Source: Microbacteriaceae bacterium
Lineage (GTDB): Bacteria; Actinomycetota; Actinomycetes; Actinomycetales; Microbacteriaceae
Assembly: GCA_004297935.1 (NCBI GenBank)
Contig: SCRE01000006.1
Location: forward strand, 1 to 64,000
Reading direction: 5' to 3'
DNA length: 64,000 bases
Within the stretch, counting starts at the first letter, position 1. Each line of letters opens with the position of its first letter. This document shows positions 8,684 through 17,163 of this stretch, in pieces. The translations under genes and the position numbers were made by a program. The notes under the pieces are model-generated. The model was not told where the DNA came from, ran no database searches, and worked only from the letters and a program-made list of their open reading frames with translations.

Positions 8684-9295
8684 TCAGGCATCCGGGGCGG
8701 ATGAAGACGACGAATCATGCTGGGCCAGGTAGCGCTCGGTTCTGCGGTCGGGCACCAGCCAGATCAGTGCCACCACGGTGTAGGCGGCGAGTGCAATCGC
8801 AGGTACACCGGTCAGCGCAGCGCCGATGCCCAGCAGGTAGATAACGGGCGAAAGCTTGCCCTTCCAATCACGACCCACTGCCTGGGCGAGCGCACCGCGC
8901 TTGCCCTGCTGCCGAATCAGGGTGCGCTGAAGCACGGCGTAGGCGATTGCCGAGCAGACGAGGTTGATGCCGTACACCACGACGGGCACTTGGACAAAAC
9001 CCATTTCATCCATCCAACGGGTGCTGAACGGCACGAGCGAGAGCCAGAACAACAGGTGCAGATTAGCCCAGAGCACGGCGCCGTTCACCGCACCGACCAA
9101 CTGCATCATGTGGTGATGGTTGTTCCAGTAGATGCCGACATAGACGAAACTCAGAAGATAGCTCAGCAGCGTCGGCAGGCTCTGCGACAACGCCTGCCAG
9201 GTCGCCTCATGCGGGGTTCGCAGTTCCAAAACCATGATCGTGATGATGATGGCCAGCACGCCATCGCTGAACGCTTCAAGTCTGTTCTTGTTCAT
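8684..9295 (-). CDS. TMEM175 family (DUF1211) potassium channel-like protein
   Basis: A 203-residue integral membrane protein. The N-terminus reads NRLEAFSDGVLAII, the RxxxFSDGV signature that lines the pore in prokaryotic TMEM175 potassium channels. Five or six membrane segments follow, with a conserved YWNNHHHMM in the loop after the third and LFWLSLVPFSTRW in the fourth. Prokaryotic members carry one six-helix unit and assemble as tetramers. The C-terminus is Ser/Asp-rich and cytoplasmic. Confidence 0.9.
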   Translation of the reverse strand: MNKNRLEAFSDGVLAIIITIMVLELRTPHEATWQALSQSLPTLLSYLLSFVYVGIYWNNHHHMMQLVGAVNGAVLWANLHLLFWLSLVPFSTRWMDEMGFVQVPVVVYGINLVCSAIAYAVLQRTLIRQQGKRGALAQAVGRDWKGKLSPVIYLLGIGAALTGVPAIALAAYTVVALIWLVPDRRTERYLAQHDSSSSSAPDA

Positions 9296-9446
9296 GCCGC
9301 CCTCTTCCGCTCATGCTGCGCCCGATCCATACGCTGGTTCGAAAACGTAAGCAGCCTAGAACCTTGGGGCGCCATGCGTAACGACTGTGGCTTTTGCTAA
9401 ATGATGGCGACGTTCTTTCGACTGTCAATGAGGGCGCCGAGGCCAC

Positions 9447-9476
9447 TGTGTCATAAGCGGAACCCTCTACGGGACA
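9447..9476. repeat. Degenerate 30-bp direct repeat, copy 1
   Basis: This copy matches 10635-10664 at about 25 of 30 positions in the same orientation: TGTGTC, TAAG, GGAACC and CGGGACA are shared. The unit is itself a weak palindrome (TGTC at one end, GACA at the other). Together the two copies bracket the toxin-antitoxin pair and the SdpI-like pseudogene. A weaker third relative is at 11842-11870. Confidence 0.6.
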
Positions 9477-9518
9477 GCTCGCACTGCCCGATAGGGGCCC
9501 CGTGCTGGCAGTCGGTTA

Positions 9519-9869
9519 TCACAGATCGAGGACGAATCGGAGGGACTGGTCGATCTCTTGCATCGAGCCAGGAGAGACCATTCCGTGCCGAGAGGTCAGC
9601 CGCTCGACCGAGACCACCCGCAACTGATCGCAGCGGGCGTAGGAGGCGTGTTCCAGCCCACTGTGCTCGGGCTCCAACTCGACGTGGCTTCGAAGCCCAT
9701 ATCCGCGTGTCGTTATCGGCACGATGACAACCAGCCCGCCCGCGCCGTTGTTCAGGATGTCGACGGATACCACGACGGCCGGCCGTCTGAAGGCCGGCTC
9801 GTGGCCGACCGGCCGGCCGAGATCCACGGAGTAGACCTCCCCGCGCCAGATCAAGCGAGGGCATCCCAC
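9519..9869 (-). CDS. MazF/PemK-type endoribonuclease toxin
   Basis: A 116-residue toxin of the PemK/MazF family, which cleaves mRNA at short sequences. The conserved RGEVYSVDLG start, RRPAVVVSVD strand, VPITT and CDQLRVV segments are all present. The gene starts inside the end of the upstream antitoxin gene. The ATG at 9869 overlaps it by 19 bases; a TTG at 9854 overlaps by four and would give the more typical beginning M-I-W-R-G-E. Either start leaves the domain complete. Confidence 0.9.
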   Translation of the reverse strand: MGCPRLIWRGEVYSVDLGRPVGHEPAFRRPAVVVSVDILNNGAGGLVVIVPITTRGYGLRSHVELEPEHSGLEHASYARCDQLRVVSVERLTSRHGMVSPGSMQEIDQSLRFVLDL

Positions 9870-10084
9870 TCAGTGCGTTCAGCGACATATCGCTCCCACT
9901 GTTCGGGATCGCTGCGCAAACGCTGGTAGTCCTCGTTGAGCCCGTGTAAGAACTCACGCCGTTCCAGCGCGTCAATGGCGTCGTGCACAACATCGATCAC
10001 CGAGGCCTCACGGGCCTTGGCGATGAGCTGAAGGCGTTCGGAATCGGGTCGTCGAACGCGGACGGTTGTCGTTTCTGTTGCCAT
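9851..10084 (-). CDS. Ribbon-helix-helix antitoxin paired with the MazF-type toxin
   Basis: A 77-residue protein. Its N-terminal TTTVRVRRPDSERLQLIA is a ribbon followed by the first helix of an RHH/MetJ-Arc DNA-binding fold; the acidic, Trp-containing C-terminal half would bind the toxin. I place the start at the ATG at 10084, since the frame upstream has no family match. The ATG lies only six bases after TACACT, a possible -10 element, with no ribosome site between, so the transcript may be leaderless. It probably represses its own operon. Confidence 0.85.
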   Translation of the reverse strand: MATETTTVRVRRPDSERLQLIAKAREASVIDVVHDAIDALERREFLHGLNEDYQRLRSDPEQWERYVAERTEWDALA

Positions 10085-10092
10085 AAACACAG

Positions 10093-10110
10093 TGTAGACG
10101 AAATGTAGAC
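10093..10110. promoter_or_regulatory. Putative operator of the toxin-antitoxin operon
   Basis: Two TGTAGAC direct repeats start 11 bases apart, about one helical turn, immediately upstream of the antitoxin start and overlapping the possible -10 element. This is the expected geometry for a ribbon-helix-helix autorepressor. The assignment to this antitoxin is inference. Confidence 0.5.
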
Positions 10111-10186
10111 TCTCGACATCGCATACCGCCGTCCCATACCGGCGTCTGCCCCGCAGAGGGCACGCCCTGCGGGTTAGCCTTGAGTC

Positions 10187-10542
10187 GTGACGTCCCGTGT
10201 CGGTTTTGTGATGATCGTGCTGCCGATCCTCATGCTCGTGGCTGCGCTCGTTACGCAACTGGCCGGCTCAGGACACCTTTCTCGTAACGGACTCGTCGGA
10301 ATCCGTATCCGCTCGACCCGAGCGAGCGACGAGGCGTGGCGGGTAGACCATCGTGCCGCTGTCTGCCCACGTGGGTAGGTTTTGTCGCAGTCTCGGTTGT
10401 CGCGATCGCCTCTTGGTCGTTTGCCGGTTCTGTCACCGTCGAAGCGCTGTGTGCCGGCCTTGCTGTCGCGCTGGTTATTGCCATCGGGACATGGTCGCTC
10501 GTCGCCGCAAACCGCGCGGCATGCGCGCTGACCGCGAGCTGA
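10187..10542 (+). pseudogene. SdpI-like membrane protein, frameshifted
   Basis: The first 55 codons encode a hydrophobic segment followed by RNGLVGIRIRSTRASDEAW and HRAA, the hallmark of SdpI/YfhL-family membrane proteins (immunity or signalling partners of the SdpC toxin). That frame stops at 10376. The expected further membrane segments, including VGFVAVSVVAIASWSFAGS, continue in another frame to 10542. A single-base indel between about 10350 and 10376 would explain both. It could be a real pseudogene or a sequencing error. Confidence 0.65.
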
Positions 10543-10634
10543 CTCCTGTGGCTTTCACCAAAAGTTGGTGGTGTTCTTTTACTTTTGAACGGAGGTGCGA
10601 CCTGCGAGCGGACGGACGAAAGCGAAGCAACCGA

Positions 10635-10664
10635 TGTGTCGTAAGGGGAACCTCTTGCGGGACA
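10635..10664. repeat. Degenerate 30-bp direct repeat, copy 2
   Basis: Partner of 9447-9476 in the same orientation. This copy shows the inner palindrome better: TGTCGTAAGGGG is close to the reverse complement of the right half CCTCTTGCGGGACA. Confidence 0.6.
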
Positions 10665-10765
10665 CGCCAATCAACGAATGAGCCGACGGCATCGTTAGCG
10701 GACGTGGACACCAAAGTGGAGCACAGCATAGGCGACCGCTCAGCGTGCAGTGGTGACGCGTCTGT

Positions 10766-11428
10766 TCAGCCTCTGAGATAGTTGCCCGACTCTGTCAGAA
10801 ATGCCCGGGGATCGTCCGCCCACAGGCGGAGCCTGGTCACCGTGTGCTGGCCGCCCTTCGAGGATAATCCGGGGAGCTTGACGGCGGTGGGCCGTTCGAG
10901 GACTATCTCGACGTTCGTCTCGCTACCGCGGCTAACTGCAAGCGTCACGGCGTCATCGCTGGTGACGACGCGTGGTGTTTTGGGCTCGTACTTGTGCTTC
11001 GCGACCGCGACGGAGTACACATCCTCCCAGACCGCGTGGATGTTGAGGTCGAACCCGTCGCGCATACGGATGCCGTCCGGCCCGACTGTGTGCGGCCGCA
11101 TGATGTGTGCGCAGAGCAGTCCGATCATCCAGACCAACCCCCACGCGTCGAGCACGTCGAACACGATCCGAATGAGAAGCCATCCTTGGATAATGAGGTC
11201 GATTATGACCAGCTCCAATGCGGACAGCGCGATGAAGATGACGAAGACCGCGGTCGCGCCGCGATGGAAACTGAATCCTTTTGCGCCTGGCGCGACGGCC
11301 GGCCTGTGTACAAGGGCTCTGCCGATGCTGGTGTAGATGATGCGTTCGAGACCGGTCGCACGCTCGATCAGCGCACGTGATCGTCTCCACGTCGAATCGG
11401 ACTCGCCGGTTACCTCGGCCTGGCTCAT
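10766..11428 (-). CDS. Hypothetical membrane protein
   Basis: A 220-residue protein I do not recognise. The start chosen is the ATG at 11428; the open frame extends further upstream but is very Arg/His-rich and unlike a protein. Two adjacent membrane segments are visible at about residues 55-110 (AVFVIFIALSALELVII and LVWMIGLLCAHIM). They are followed by a soluble domain of about 105 residues with PDGIRMRDGFDLNIHAVWEDV, which looks like a PH-like (bPH2/YdbT) beta-rich domain: strand, basic loop and DVYSVAV. That domain assignment is tentative. Confidence 0.65.
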   Translation of the reverse strand: MSQAEVTGESDSTWRRSRALIERATGLERIIYTSIGRALVHRPAVAPGAKGFSFHRGATAVFVIFIALSALELVIIDLIIQGWLLIRIVFDVLDAWGLVWMIGLLCAHIMRPHTVGPDGIRMRDGFDLNIHAVWEDVYSVAVAKHKYEPKTPRVVTSDDAVTLAVSRGSETNVEIVLERPTAVKLPGLSSKGGQHTVTRLRLWADDPRAFLTESGNYLRG

Positions 11429-11489
11429 AGCACAGCCGTGGCGGTGCCCGGCTCGCCTGCCTCGGCGGTGGGTGCAAGCGCGGCGAGCT

Positions 11490-11813
11490 TTGCGCTGATG
11501 GTGTCGATTCCGCACTACGCCGAACTGCCCGAACCGCTCGCGGGACGAGAGACCTGGCTACAAGGGTTCGAGATGATCAAGCGTGCGTTCCCCGACCTCG
11601 AAGCACACGTCGACGACATTGTCGCGGCTGGGGACCGCGTTGCCGTTCGTGTGAACTTCACTGGCACTCATGCCGGAGACTTCCAAGGCGTTCCTACGAC
11701 CGGCCGCGCCATCCACTATGTCAGCCACGAGTTCTATCGCCTCGTGGATAGCGTGGTCGGCGAGGAATGGATCTGCTCTGACATGGCGCCCCCTCTTCCG
11801 ACGGCTCGGCTGA
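11490..11813 (+). pseudogene. SnoaL-like ester cyclase remnant, frameshifted and N-terminally short
   Basis: The stretch contains AFPDLEAHVDDIVAAGDRVAVR, FTGTHAGDFQGVPTTGRAI and a C-terminal VGEEW segment, matching SnoaL-type polyketide cyclase/ester cyclase proteins. After CSDMA the frame is lost at a run of five C (11789-11793). Removing one C gives a normal end, LFRRLG, and a stop at 11811. The usual first 30 to 40 residues of the family are also missing. This looks like a decayed gene; the exact left end is uncertain. Confidence 0.6.
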
Positions 11814-12135
11814 AACCCCTCCATCATCGACTCTCTGCCGCTGTGTCATATGAGGGAGGCCCACCGGGACGCTGGCAGACGGCTTCGGACATTCTCCCAA
11901 TCGAGATAGTAGCTGGGTCTTTATTCCCGTAAGACTCCCCCAGAAAATGCCCGGTGAAGGGGACTATGCACTACAGGTAAATTCGTGATCGAATTGTTCA
12001 TCGGCTATGCCTGCATCTTCACCAACAACCAAGACCTCACCGCGCAGAAGAAGTCCTCAGTCGTGGCCTTTCTGACACTGGGCGCGCCCCGCACATCAGC
12101 GATGGTCAAAGACAGAGTGCGCGAAGATAGAAAGC
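11814..12135. other. Non-coding stretch with a weak third copy of the 30-bp repeat
   Basis: I see no convincing gene here. Bases 11842-11870 (TGTGTCATA ... CGGGAC) resemble the degenerate repeats at 9447 and 10635. The last 20 bases contain a weak ribosome site (GATAGAAAG) for the threonine aldolase GTG start. Confidence 0.5.
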
Positions 12136-13206
12136 GTGACCGAAACTTTGCATGACACCGAATATCGCGGCTTTGCCTCAGACAACTACGCGGGTGCGCA
12201 CACTGAGATTCTGGCGGCGATCGCGGCCTCGAACGGCGGACATCAGGTCGCGTACGGTGAGGACGTCTATACGCAACGCTTGCAGCAGGTGTTCGTGCAG
12301 CATTTCGGCGAGGGTGTGCAAGCATACCCGGTGTTCAACGGCACCGGCGCCAACGTGGTCGGGCTGCAATCGATGCTGCCGCGCTGGGGCGCGGTCGTGT
12401 GCGCATCCACTGCTCACATCAACACGGATGAGAACGCCGCACCGGAGCGCGTCGGCGGCCTCAAACTGCTCACCGTCGACGCATCGGACGGCAAGCTGAC
12501 CCCTGAGCTCATCGATCGGCAGGCCTGGGGCTGGGGCGATGAGCACCGGGCGCAGCCACTCGCGGTGTCGATCACGCAGACCACCGAGCTCGGCACCTGC
12601 TACACCGTCGACGAGATCACCGCGATCGCCGACCACGCCCACTCGCTCGGCATGAAGCTGCACGTCGACGGTTCGCGCATTGCCAATGCGGCCGCGACCC
12701 TGGGCATGCCGCTGCGCGCATTCACGACGGATGCCGGCGTCGACGTTCTCAGCTTCGGCGGCACCAAGAACGGGCTGCTGTTCGGCGAAGCGGTCGTTGT
12801 TTTGAACCCGGATGCCGCAATCGGCCTCCCCTATCTGCGCAAGCTCAACATGCAGCTGGCCTCGAAGATGCGCTTCGTGTCGGCGCAGTTGATCGCCTTG
12901 CTCGAGGGCGACCTGTGGTTGCGTAGCGCCCTGCACGCGAACGCGATGGCGAGCCGCCTGAGGGGCGCGCTCGAAGCATCCGTTGCCGCGGGATCGGTCG
13001 TCGGCCTCGGCTTCAGCCAGCCGACGCAGGCCAACGGCGTGTTCGCCACCCTGCCGGCCGGCGTCGCAGACACGTTGCGTGAGAGCTTCCGCTTCTACGA
13101 TTGGGATGCCGCACGGGGCGAGGTGCGCTGGATGTGCTCGTGGGACACCACGGAGGCAGACATCGACGCGTTCGCCGCCGCGATTCAGCGCGAGCTCGCC
13201 GCCTGA
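12136..13206 (+). CDS. Low-specificity threonine aldolase family protein (beta-eliminating lyase)
   Basis: A 356-residue PLP-dependent fold-type I enzyme starting at GTG. The Schiff-base Lys is in SFGGTKNG; the PLP-nitrogen Asp is in LHVDGSRIANA; YGEDVYT near residue 35 and NGTGANV near residue 70 are typical of threonine aldolases, which cleave threonine or allo-threonine to glycine and acetaldehyde. Some relatives act on other beta-hydroxy amino acids. No operon partner is apparent; the nitroreductase 160 bases downstream has its own ribosome site. Confidence 0.9.
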   Translation: MTETLHDTEYRGFASDNYAGAHTEILAAIAASNGGHQVAYGEDVYTQRLQQVFVQHFGEGVQAYPVFNGTGANVVGLQSMLPRWGAVVCASTAHINTDENAAPERVGGLKLLTVDASDGKLTPELIDRQAWGWGDEHRAQPLAVSITQTTELGTCYTVDEITAIADHAHSLGMKLHVDGSRIANAAATLGMPLRAFTTDAGVDVLSFGGTKNGLLFGEAVVVLNPDAAIGLPYLRKLNMQLASKMRFVSAQLIALLEGDLWLRSALHANAMASRLRGALEASVAAGSVVGLGFSQPTQANGVFATLPAGVADTLRESFRFYDWDAARGEVRWMCSWDTTEADIDAFAAAIQRELAA

Positions 13207-13366
13207 CTCCCGCCTGACTTCCCGCCCGGCCCCAGGCTCCCCTCCCCGCCCGGAAACGTCGCACCCGAATGCGCACTCGAAGGGAATAGTGACTCTTTCT
13301 ATGCGTTTACATGCTTTGGCAATGGCGCCGCTTCAGCAGTATTCCCATCATCGAAGGAGAGCGCAC

Positions 13367-13987
13367 ATGTCGCTTGTCACCGATTCCGCCGTGCACACCC
13401 AGCCATCCGGCCGCCTGACCAAAACAGCGCAGACCAGCACCCCGATCAGCGAAGTTCTCGCCGAGCGCTGGAGCCCCCGCTCTTACGACGCGTCGGCACC
13501 GCTGGACGAGCAGAAGCTCACCGCGGCGCTAGAGGCCGCCCGGTGGGCCCCGTCCGCCGGCAACTCGCAGCCGTCCCGCTTCATCGTCGCACGCCGTGGA
13601 AGCGACGCGTTCGAGACCATCGTCGCCAACCTGATGGGATTCAACCGGGTGTGGACGACCTCGGCCGGCGCCTTGATCGTCGGCGTGGCCGAGGTGACGG
13701 ATGCCGGTGGCAAGCCCCGCCCGTGGGCCAAGTACGACCTCGGCCAGGCCCTTGCTCACCTCTCCGTGCAGGCGCATCACGATGGGCTGCATGTGCACCA
13801 GATGGGCGGCTTCGACGCGGATGCCCTGCGCGAGGCGTTCTCCATCGGCGAGCGCCTCGAGCCGGTGTCCGTCTCGGCGATCGGGGTGCTTGCATCCGCA
13901 GAATCGCTGCCCGAGTTGCTGCGCGAACGCGAGACCGCACCGCGCACCCGGATGCCGCTGTCGGAGCTCGTGCTGCTCAGCGCGTGA
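13367..13987 (+). CDS. Nitroreductase family protein
   Basis: A 206-residue FMN-dependent nitroreductase. Typical segments are ERWSPRSYD (the R-S motif that binds FMN phosphate), ARWAPSAGNSQPSRF and the central GQALAHLSVQAHHDGL helix. I chose the ATG at 13367 because AAGGAG sits just before it, although the frame is open upstream. Family members reduce nitroaromatics, quinones or flavins using NAD(P)H; the physiological substrate is unknown. It converges on mtlD four bases away. Confidence 0.9.
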   Translation: MSLVTDSAVHTQPSGRLTKTAQTSTPISEVLAERWSPRSYDASAPLDEQKLTAALEAARWAPSAGNSQPSRFIVARRGSDAFETIVANLMGFNRVWTTSAGALIVGVAEVTDAGGKPRPWAKYDLGQALAHLSVQAHHDGLHVHQMGGFDADALREAFSIGERLEPVSVSAIGVLASAESLPELLRERETAPRTRMPLSELVLLSA

Positions 13988-13991
13988 CGCG

Positions 13992-15146
13992 TCAGGCGCG
14001 CTTGGCCTGCGCAGACTCGACGACTGCGACGAGCGGCGCGAACAGCGGATGCTCTGCCTGCAGTGTCGTGACCTCGGTCACGACCTCGGTTGCCGGCTTC
14101 GTCCGCAGCAGCGCGCCGAGTTCCTGACTCTGCGGGTCATCCGGCACATCGAAGCGCAGCACATTCTCGATCGCCTCAAGCAGCGCGCCCGGGGTCGACC
14201 GGTGTTCTGCGAGTTCGGCGGCAGGACCGATGAAGCGATCGTAGCGGCCGAGCTTGCGCAACGGTTCCCGACCGACCCGTTCGACGGCGTCGTGCAGATG
14301 CGCGTTCTCGAAGCGTGTCAGGATCTTCGCCCGGTACGCTGCCATGCCGGCGGGGTCGAGTCCGTGCTTGGTCACGAGGGCGAGCGAGGTCTCCTTCAGA
14401 ACCCGGGATGCGGCATCCCGGACGCTGTCGATCGTCATCGCCTCCGCGATCGTCGGCGCCCCGGCCAGAAATCCGGCGTATGCCACGGTCGCGTGCCCGG
14501 TGTTCACCGTGTACAGCTTGCGCTCGATGTACGGCACCAGGTCGTCGACGAACCGCACGCCCTCGATCGCGGGCGGCTGCCCCGCGAACGGCGTGCGATC
14601 GACCACCCACTCGAAGAATTCCTCGACCACGACGTCGATGCCGGTTCCGGCCGGCTGTGCGGGCACGATCCGGTCGACCGCCGTGTTGGCGAACACGGCC
14701 TTGGGCGCGATCGCGGCCCATTCGTCCGGCGTTCCGGCACTGCGCACGGCCGCGGCCAGCGTGTCGGTCGCCCCGACCGCGTTCTCGCACGCCATCACGA
14801 CCAGTGGTGCGGCGGCGGCCGGCCGGTGCACAAGACCCGCGGCGATCGCCGGCGCCACGAACGGCAGGATGCGCACACCGACGGCGGTGGTGAGGATGTC
14901 GGCGGTCGCGATCTCGGCGACGAGAGCCTCGGCATCCGTCTGGCTGTTGATCGCGCGGAAGTTAGTGACGGGCCGTTCGCTGCTTCGTTCGCCGACCGCG
15001 CGCACCATGTAGCTCTGGGCTGCGGCCAGCGCGCCGACGAGTTCGGCGTCGACATCGGCGAACACGACCTCGTAGCCCGAGTCGTGCAGCAGCAATCCGA
15101 CGAACCCTCGCCCGATGTTGCCGGCGCCGAAGTGAACGGCCTTCAT
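13992..15146 (-). CDS. mtlD: Mannitol-1-phosphate 5-dehydrogenase
   Basis: A 384-residue polyol-phosphate dehydrogenase that oxidises mannitol 1-phosphate to fructose 6-phosphate with NAD. The dinucleotide motif [13 protein letters not shown] is at the N-terminus, and the family Lys/Asn/His-containing catalytic segment is represented by [19 protein letters not shown] around residue 210. Length is normal. It is the last gene of the mannitol operon and its ATG overlaps the mtlF stop by four bases. Confidence 0.96.
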   Translation of the reverse strand: MKAVHFGAGNIGRGFVGLLLHDSGYEVVFADVDAELVGALAAAQSYMVRAVGERSSERPVTNFRAINSQTDAEALVAEIATADILTTAVGVRILPFVAPAIAAGLVHRPAAAAPLVVMACENAVGATDTLAAAVRSAGTPDEWAAIAPKAVFANTAVDRIVPAQPAGTGIDVVVEEFFEWVVDRTPFAGQPPAIEGVRFVDDLVPYIERKLYTVNTGHATVAYAGFLAGAPTIAEAMTIDSVRDAASRVLKETSLALVTKHGLDPAGMAAYRAKILTRFENAHLHDAVERVGREPLRKLGRYDRFIGPAAELAEHRSTPGALLEAIENVLRFDVPDDPQSQELGALLRTKPATEVVTEVTTLQAEHPLFAPLVAVVESAQAKRA

Positions 15147-15580
15147 TCTGCGTTGACCTCAGCGAGCTGCCGGTACAGCGCTGCGGCGTCGGGTGCGTCG
15201 ATCAGGCGGGCCACGTCGTCCTCGTCGGAGAACACGATCGCGATCTTCGACAGGATGTCGAGATGCTCGTTGTTCAGGCCGGCGATCCCGACCGCGAAGC
15301 GCACCTCCTCCCCGCCCCAGTCGATCGGATCCTGATAGCGCACGAGCGACAGCGCGGAGCGGACGATCGAGTCCTTCGCGTCGTTCGTGCCGTGCGGGAT
15401 CGCCAGATAGTTTCCCATGTAAGTCGACACGGTGGCCTCTCGTGCCAGCATGGCGTCCAGGTAGTCCGGGCGCACTGCCCCGGCGTCCACGAGCAGCTGA
15501 CCCGCCTCGCGAATGGCTTCCTCCCGCGTGGTGGCGGACCCTGCCGCCACCACGCTCGACTCACTCAGAATCCCGGTCAT
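15143..15580 (-). CDS. mtlF: PTS mannitol-specific EIIA component
   Basis: A 145-residue single-domain IIA protein of the fructose/mannitol family. The phosphorylated His is in [10 protein letters not shown] near residue 67. It accepts phosphate from HPr and passes it to the IIB domain of MtlA. It starts two bases after the mtlA stop and overlaps mtlD by four bases. Confidence 0.95.
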   Translation of the reverse strand: MTGILSESSVVAAGSATTREEAIREAGQLLVDAGAVRPDYLDAMLAREATVSTYMGNYLAIPHGTNDAKDSIVRSALSLVRYQDPIDWGGEEVRFAVGIAGLNNEHLDILSKIAIVFSDEDDVARLIDAPDAAALYRQLAEVNAE

Positions 15581-15582
15581 TG

Positions 15583-17163
15583 CTATCCCGCTGTCTCTTC
15601 CTCTTTTGCCGAGACGAGCTCGACGACCTCGTCATAGCGTGGACTGTTCATGAAGTTGTCGACGGACACATGCTGCGCCGACGGCGTCTTCGCGCGGGCC
15701 CGGTCGGTCAGTTCGCGCTGCGTGATGACCAGGTCGACGTCGTCCTCCAGATTAGCGATGGCCTTGTTCGTGACGGTGACCCCGTGGATGCCGGCCTTCT
15801 TGATCTTGTTGCGGAGAACGGATGCGCCCATCGCGCTGGAACCCATTCCGGCGTCGCATGCGAACACGATGTTGCGGATCAAGCGCTTTGTCGCATCGCC
15901 TTGCGCGTCACCGGCATCCGTCTGCGCCTCGTGAACGAGACCGCCGAGCACGGCGCTCTGCTTGCCCTTGTTCGCGGTGGTCTGTGCGACTGCCGCGCTC
16001 AGGTCGCCGCTCTCGCCCCTGGCCAGGTCGCGCCTGCGGGTGGCGCGCAGAATGACCGCGCTGATCAGGAAGGACACGGTCGCCGCCCCGACCACCGACA
16101 GGATCACGCCGAGATAACTGCCGGGGGCGGTCTGGATCAGAATCGCGATGATGCTTCCGGGAGAGGCCGGTGCACGCAGTCCTGTTGCGAATGCGGCATT
16201 GATCGCGACACCGGTCATGCCGCCGCCGATCGCGGCCAGCACGAGGATCGGCTTCATCAGCACGAAGGGGAAGTAGATCTCGTGGATGCCACCGAAGAAC
16301 TCGATCACGATGGCGCCCGGCGCGCTCGCCTTGGCGATGCCGATGCCGAACAGGGAGTATGCGATCAGAATGCCGAGGCCGGGGCCGGGGTTGGCCTCGA
16401 GCAGGAACAGGATCGACTTTCCGGTCTGCTGCGCCTGCTCGACGCCGAGTGGTGTGAGCACGCCGTGGTTGATGGCGTTGTTCAGGAACAGCACCTTGCC
16501 CGGTTCGATCAGGATGCTGGCCAGGGGCAGCAGATGCGCGGCAACCAGCCAGTTGACGGCGCCACCGAGGATCCCGCTGAGCCATTCGACGATCGGGGCG
16601 ATTCCGAAGAATGCACCGATCGCGAGGAGACCGCCCAGGATGCCCGACGAGAAATTGTCGATCAGCATCTCGAATCCGGGCTTGATCTTGCCCTCCCAGA
16701 TGCCGTCGACCTTCTTCAGCAGCCAGGCGCTCAGCGGGCCCATGATCATGGCGCCGATGAACATCGGAATGTCACTGCCGACGATCACGCCCATGGTCGC
16801 GATCGTGCCGATGACACCGCCTCGAACACCGTAGATCATGCGCCCTCCGGTGTTGGCGATGAGCAGCGGCAGCAGGTAGGTGATCATCGGGCCCACCAGC
16901 CCGACGTACTGGGTGAACGTGTGCCCGTTGGCGTCCTGTGCCAAGGCGGTTGCTGCGCCGTGCCAGCCGATCTGACCGACATCGCCGAAGCCGCCGAGGA
17001 TGCCGCTGGGAATCCATCCGGTTGCTATGAAGAATGCCGTGATCAGCCCCCACGCGATGAACGCGGGGATGTTGGGCATGACCATTCCGCTGAGGAAGGT
17101 TCCGAACCGTTGCACACGGAGGCGGGCACCTCCCGGCTGCTTCACGGTTGAGGTCGTCGTCAT
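15583..17163 (-). CDS. mtlA: PTS mannitol-specific EIICB permease
   Basis: A 526-residue protein: an N-terminal IIC membrane domain (about residues 20-350, starting VQRFGTFLSGMVMPNIPAF and with the GGIHEIYFP substrate-site segment) and a C-terminal IIB domain whose phospho-Cys lies in FACDAGMGSSAMG. It transports and phosphorylates mannitol. The open frame extends another 200 codons upstream, but those lie over ptsI; the ATG at 17163 has GGAG upstream and overlaps the ptsI stop by four bases. IIA is a separate protein. Confidence 0.95.
   Translation of the reverse strand: MTTTSTVKQPGGARLRVQRFGTFLSGMVMPNIPAFIAWGLITAFFIATGWIPSGILGGFGDVGQIGWHGAATALAQDANGHTFTQYVGLVGPMITYLLPLLIANTGGRMIYGVRGGVIGTIATMGVIVGSDIPMFIGAMIMGPLSAWLLKKVDGIWEGKIKPGFEMLIDNFSSGILGGLLAIGAFFGIAPIVEWLSGILGGAVNWLVAAHLLPLASILIEPGKVLFLNNAINHGVLTPLGVEQAQQTGKSILFLLEANPGPGLGILIAYSLFGIGIAKASAPGAIVIEFFGGIHEIYFPFVLMKPILVLAAIGGGMTGVAINAAFATGLRAPASPGSIIAILIQTAPGSYLGVILSVVGAATVSFLISAVILRATRRRDLARGESGDLSAAVAQTTANKGKQSAVLGGLVHEAQTDAGDAQGDATKRLIRNIVFACDAGMGSSAMGASVLRNKIKKAGIHGVTVTNKAIANLEDDVDLVITQRELTDRARAKTPSAQHVSVDNFMNSPRYDEVVELVSAKEEETAG

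Noticed and set aside
15193-17151. Open frame of over 600 codons on the plus strand across mtlF and mtlA
   Set aside because: A mirror of the mannitol permease gene with His/Asp/Gln-rich sequence; no ribosome site or domain.
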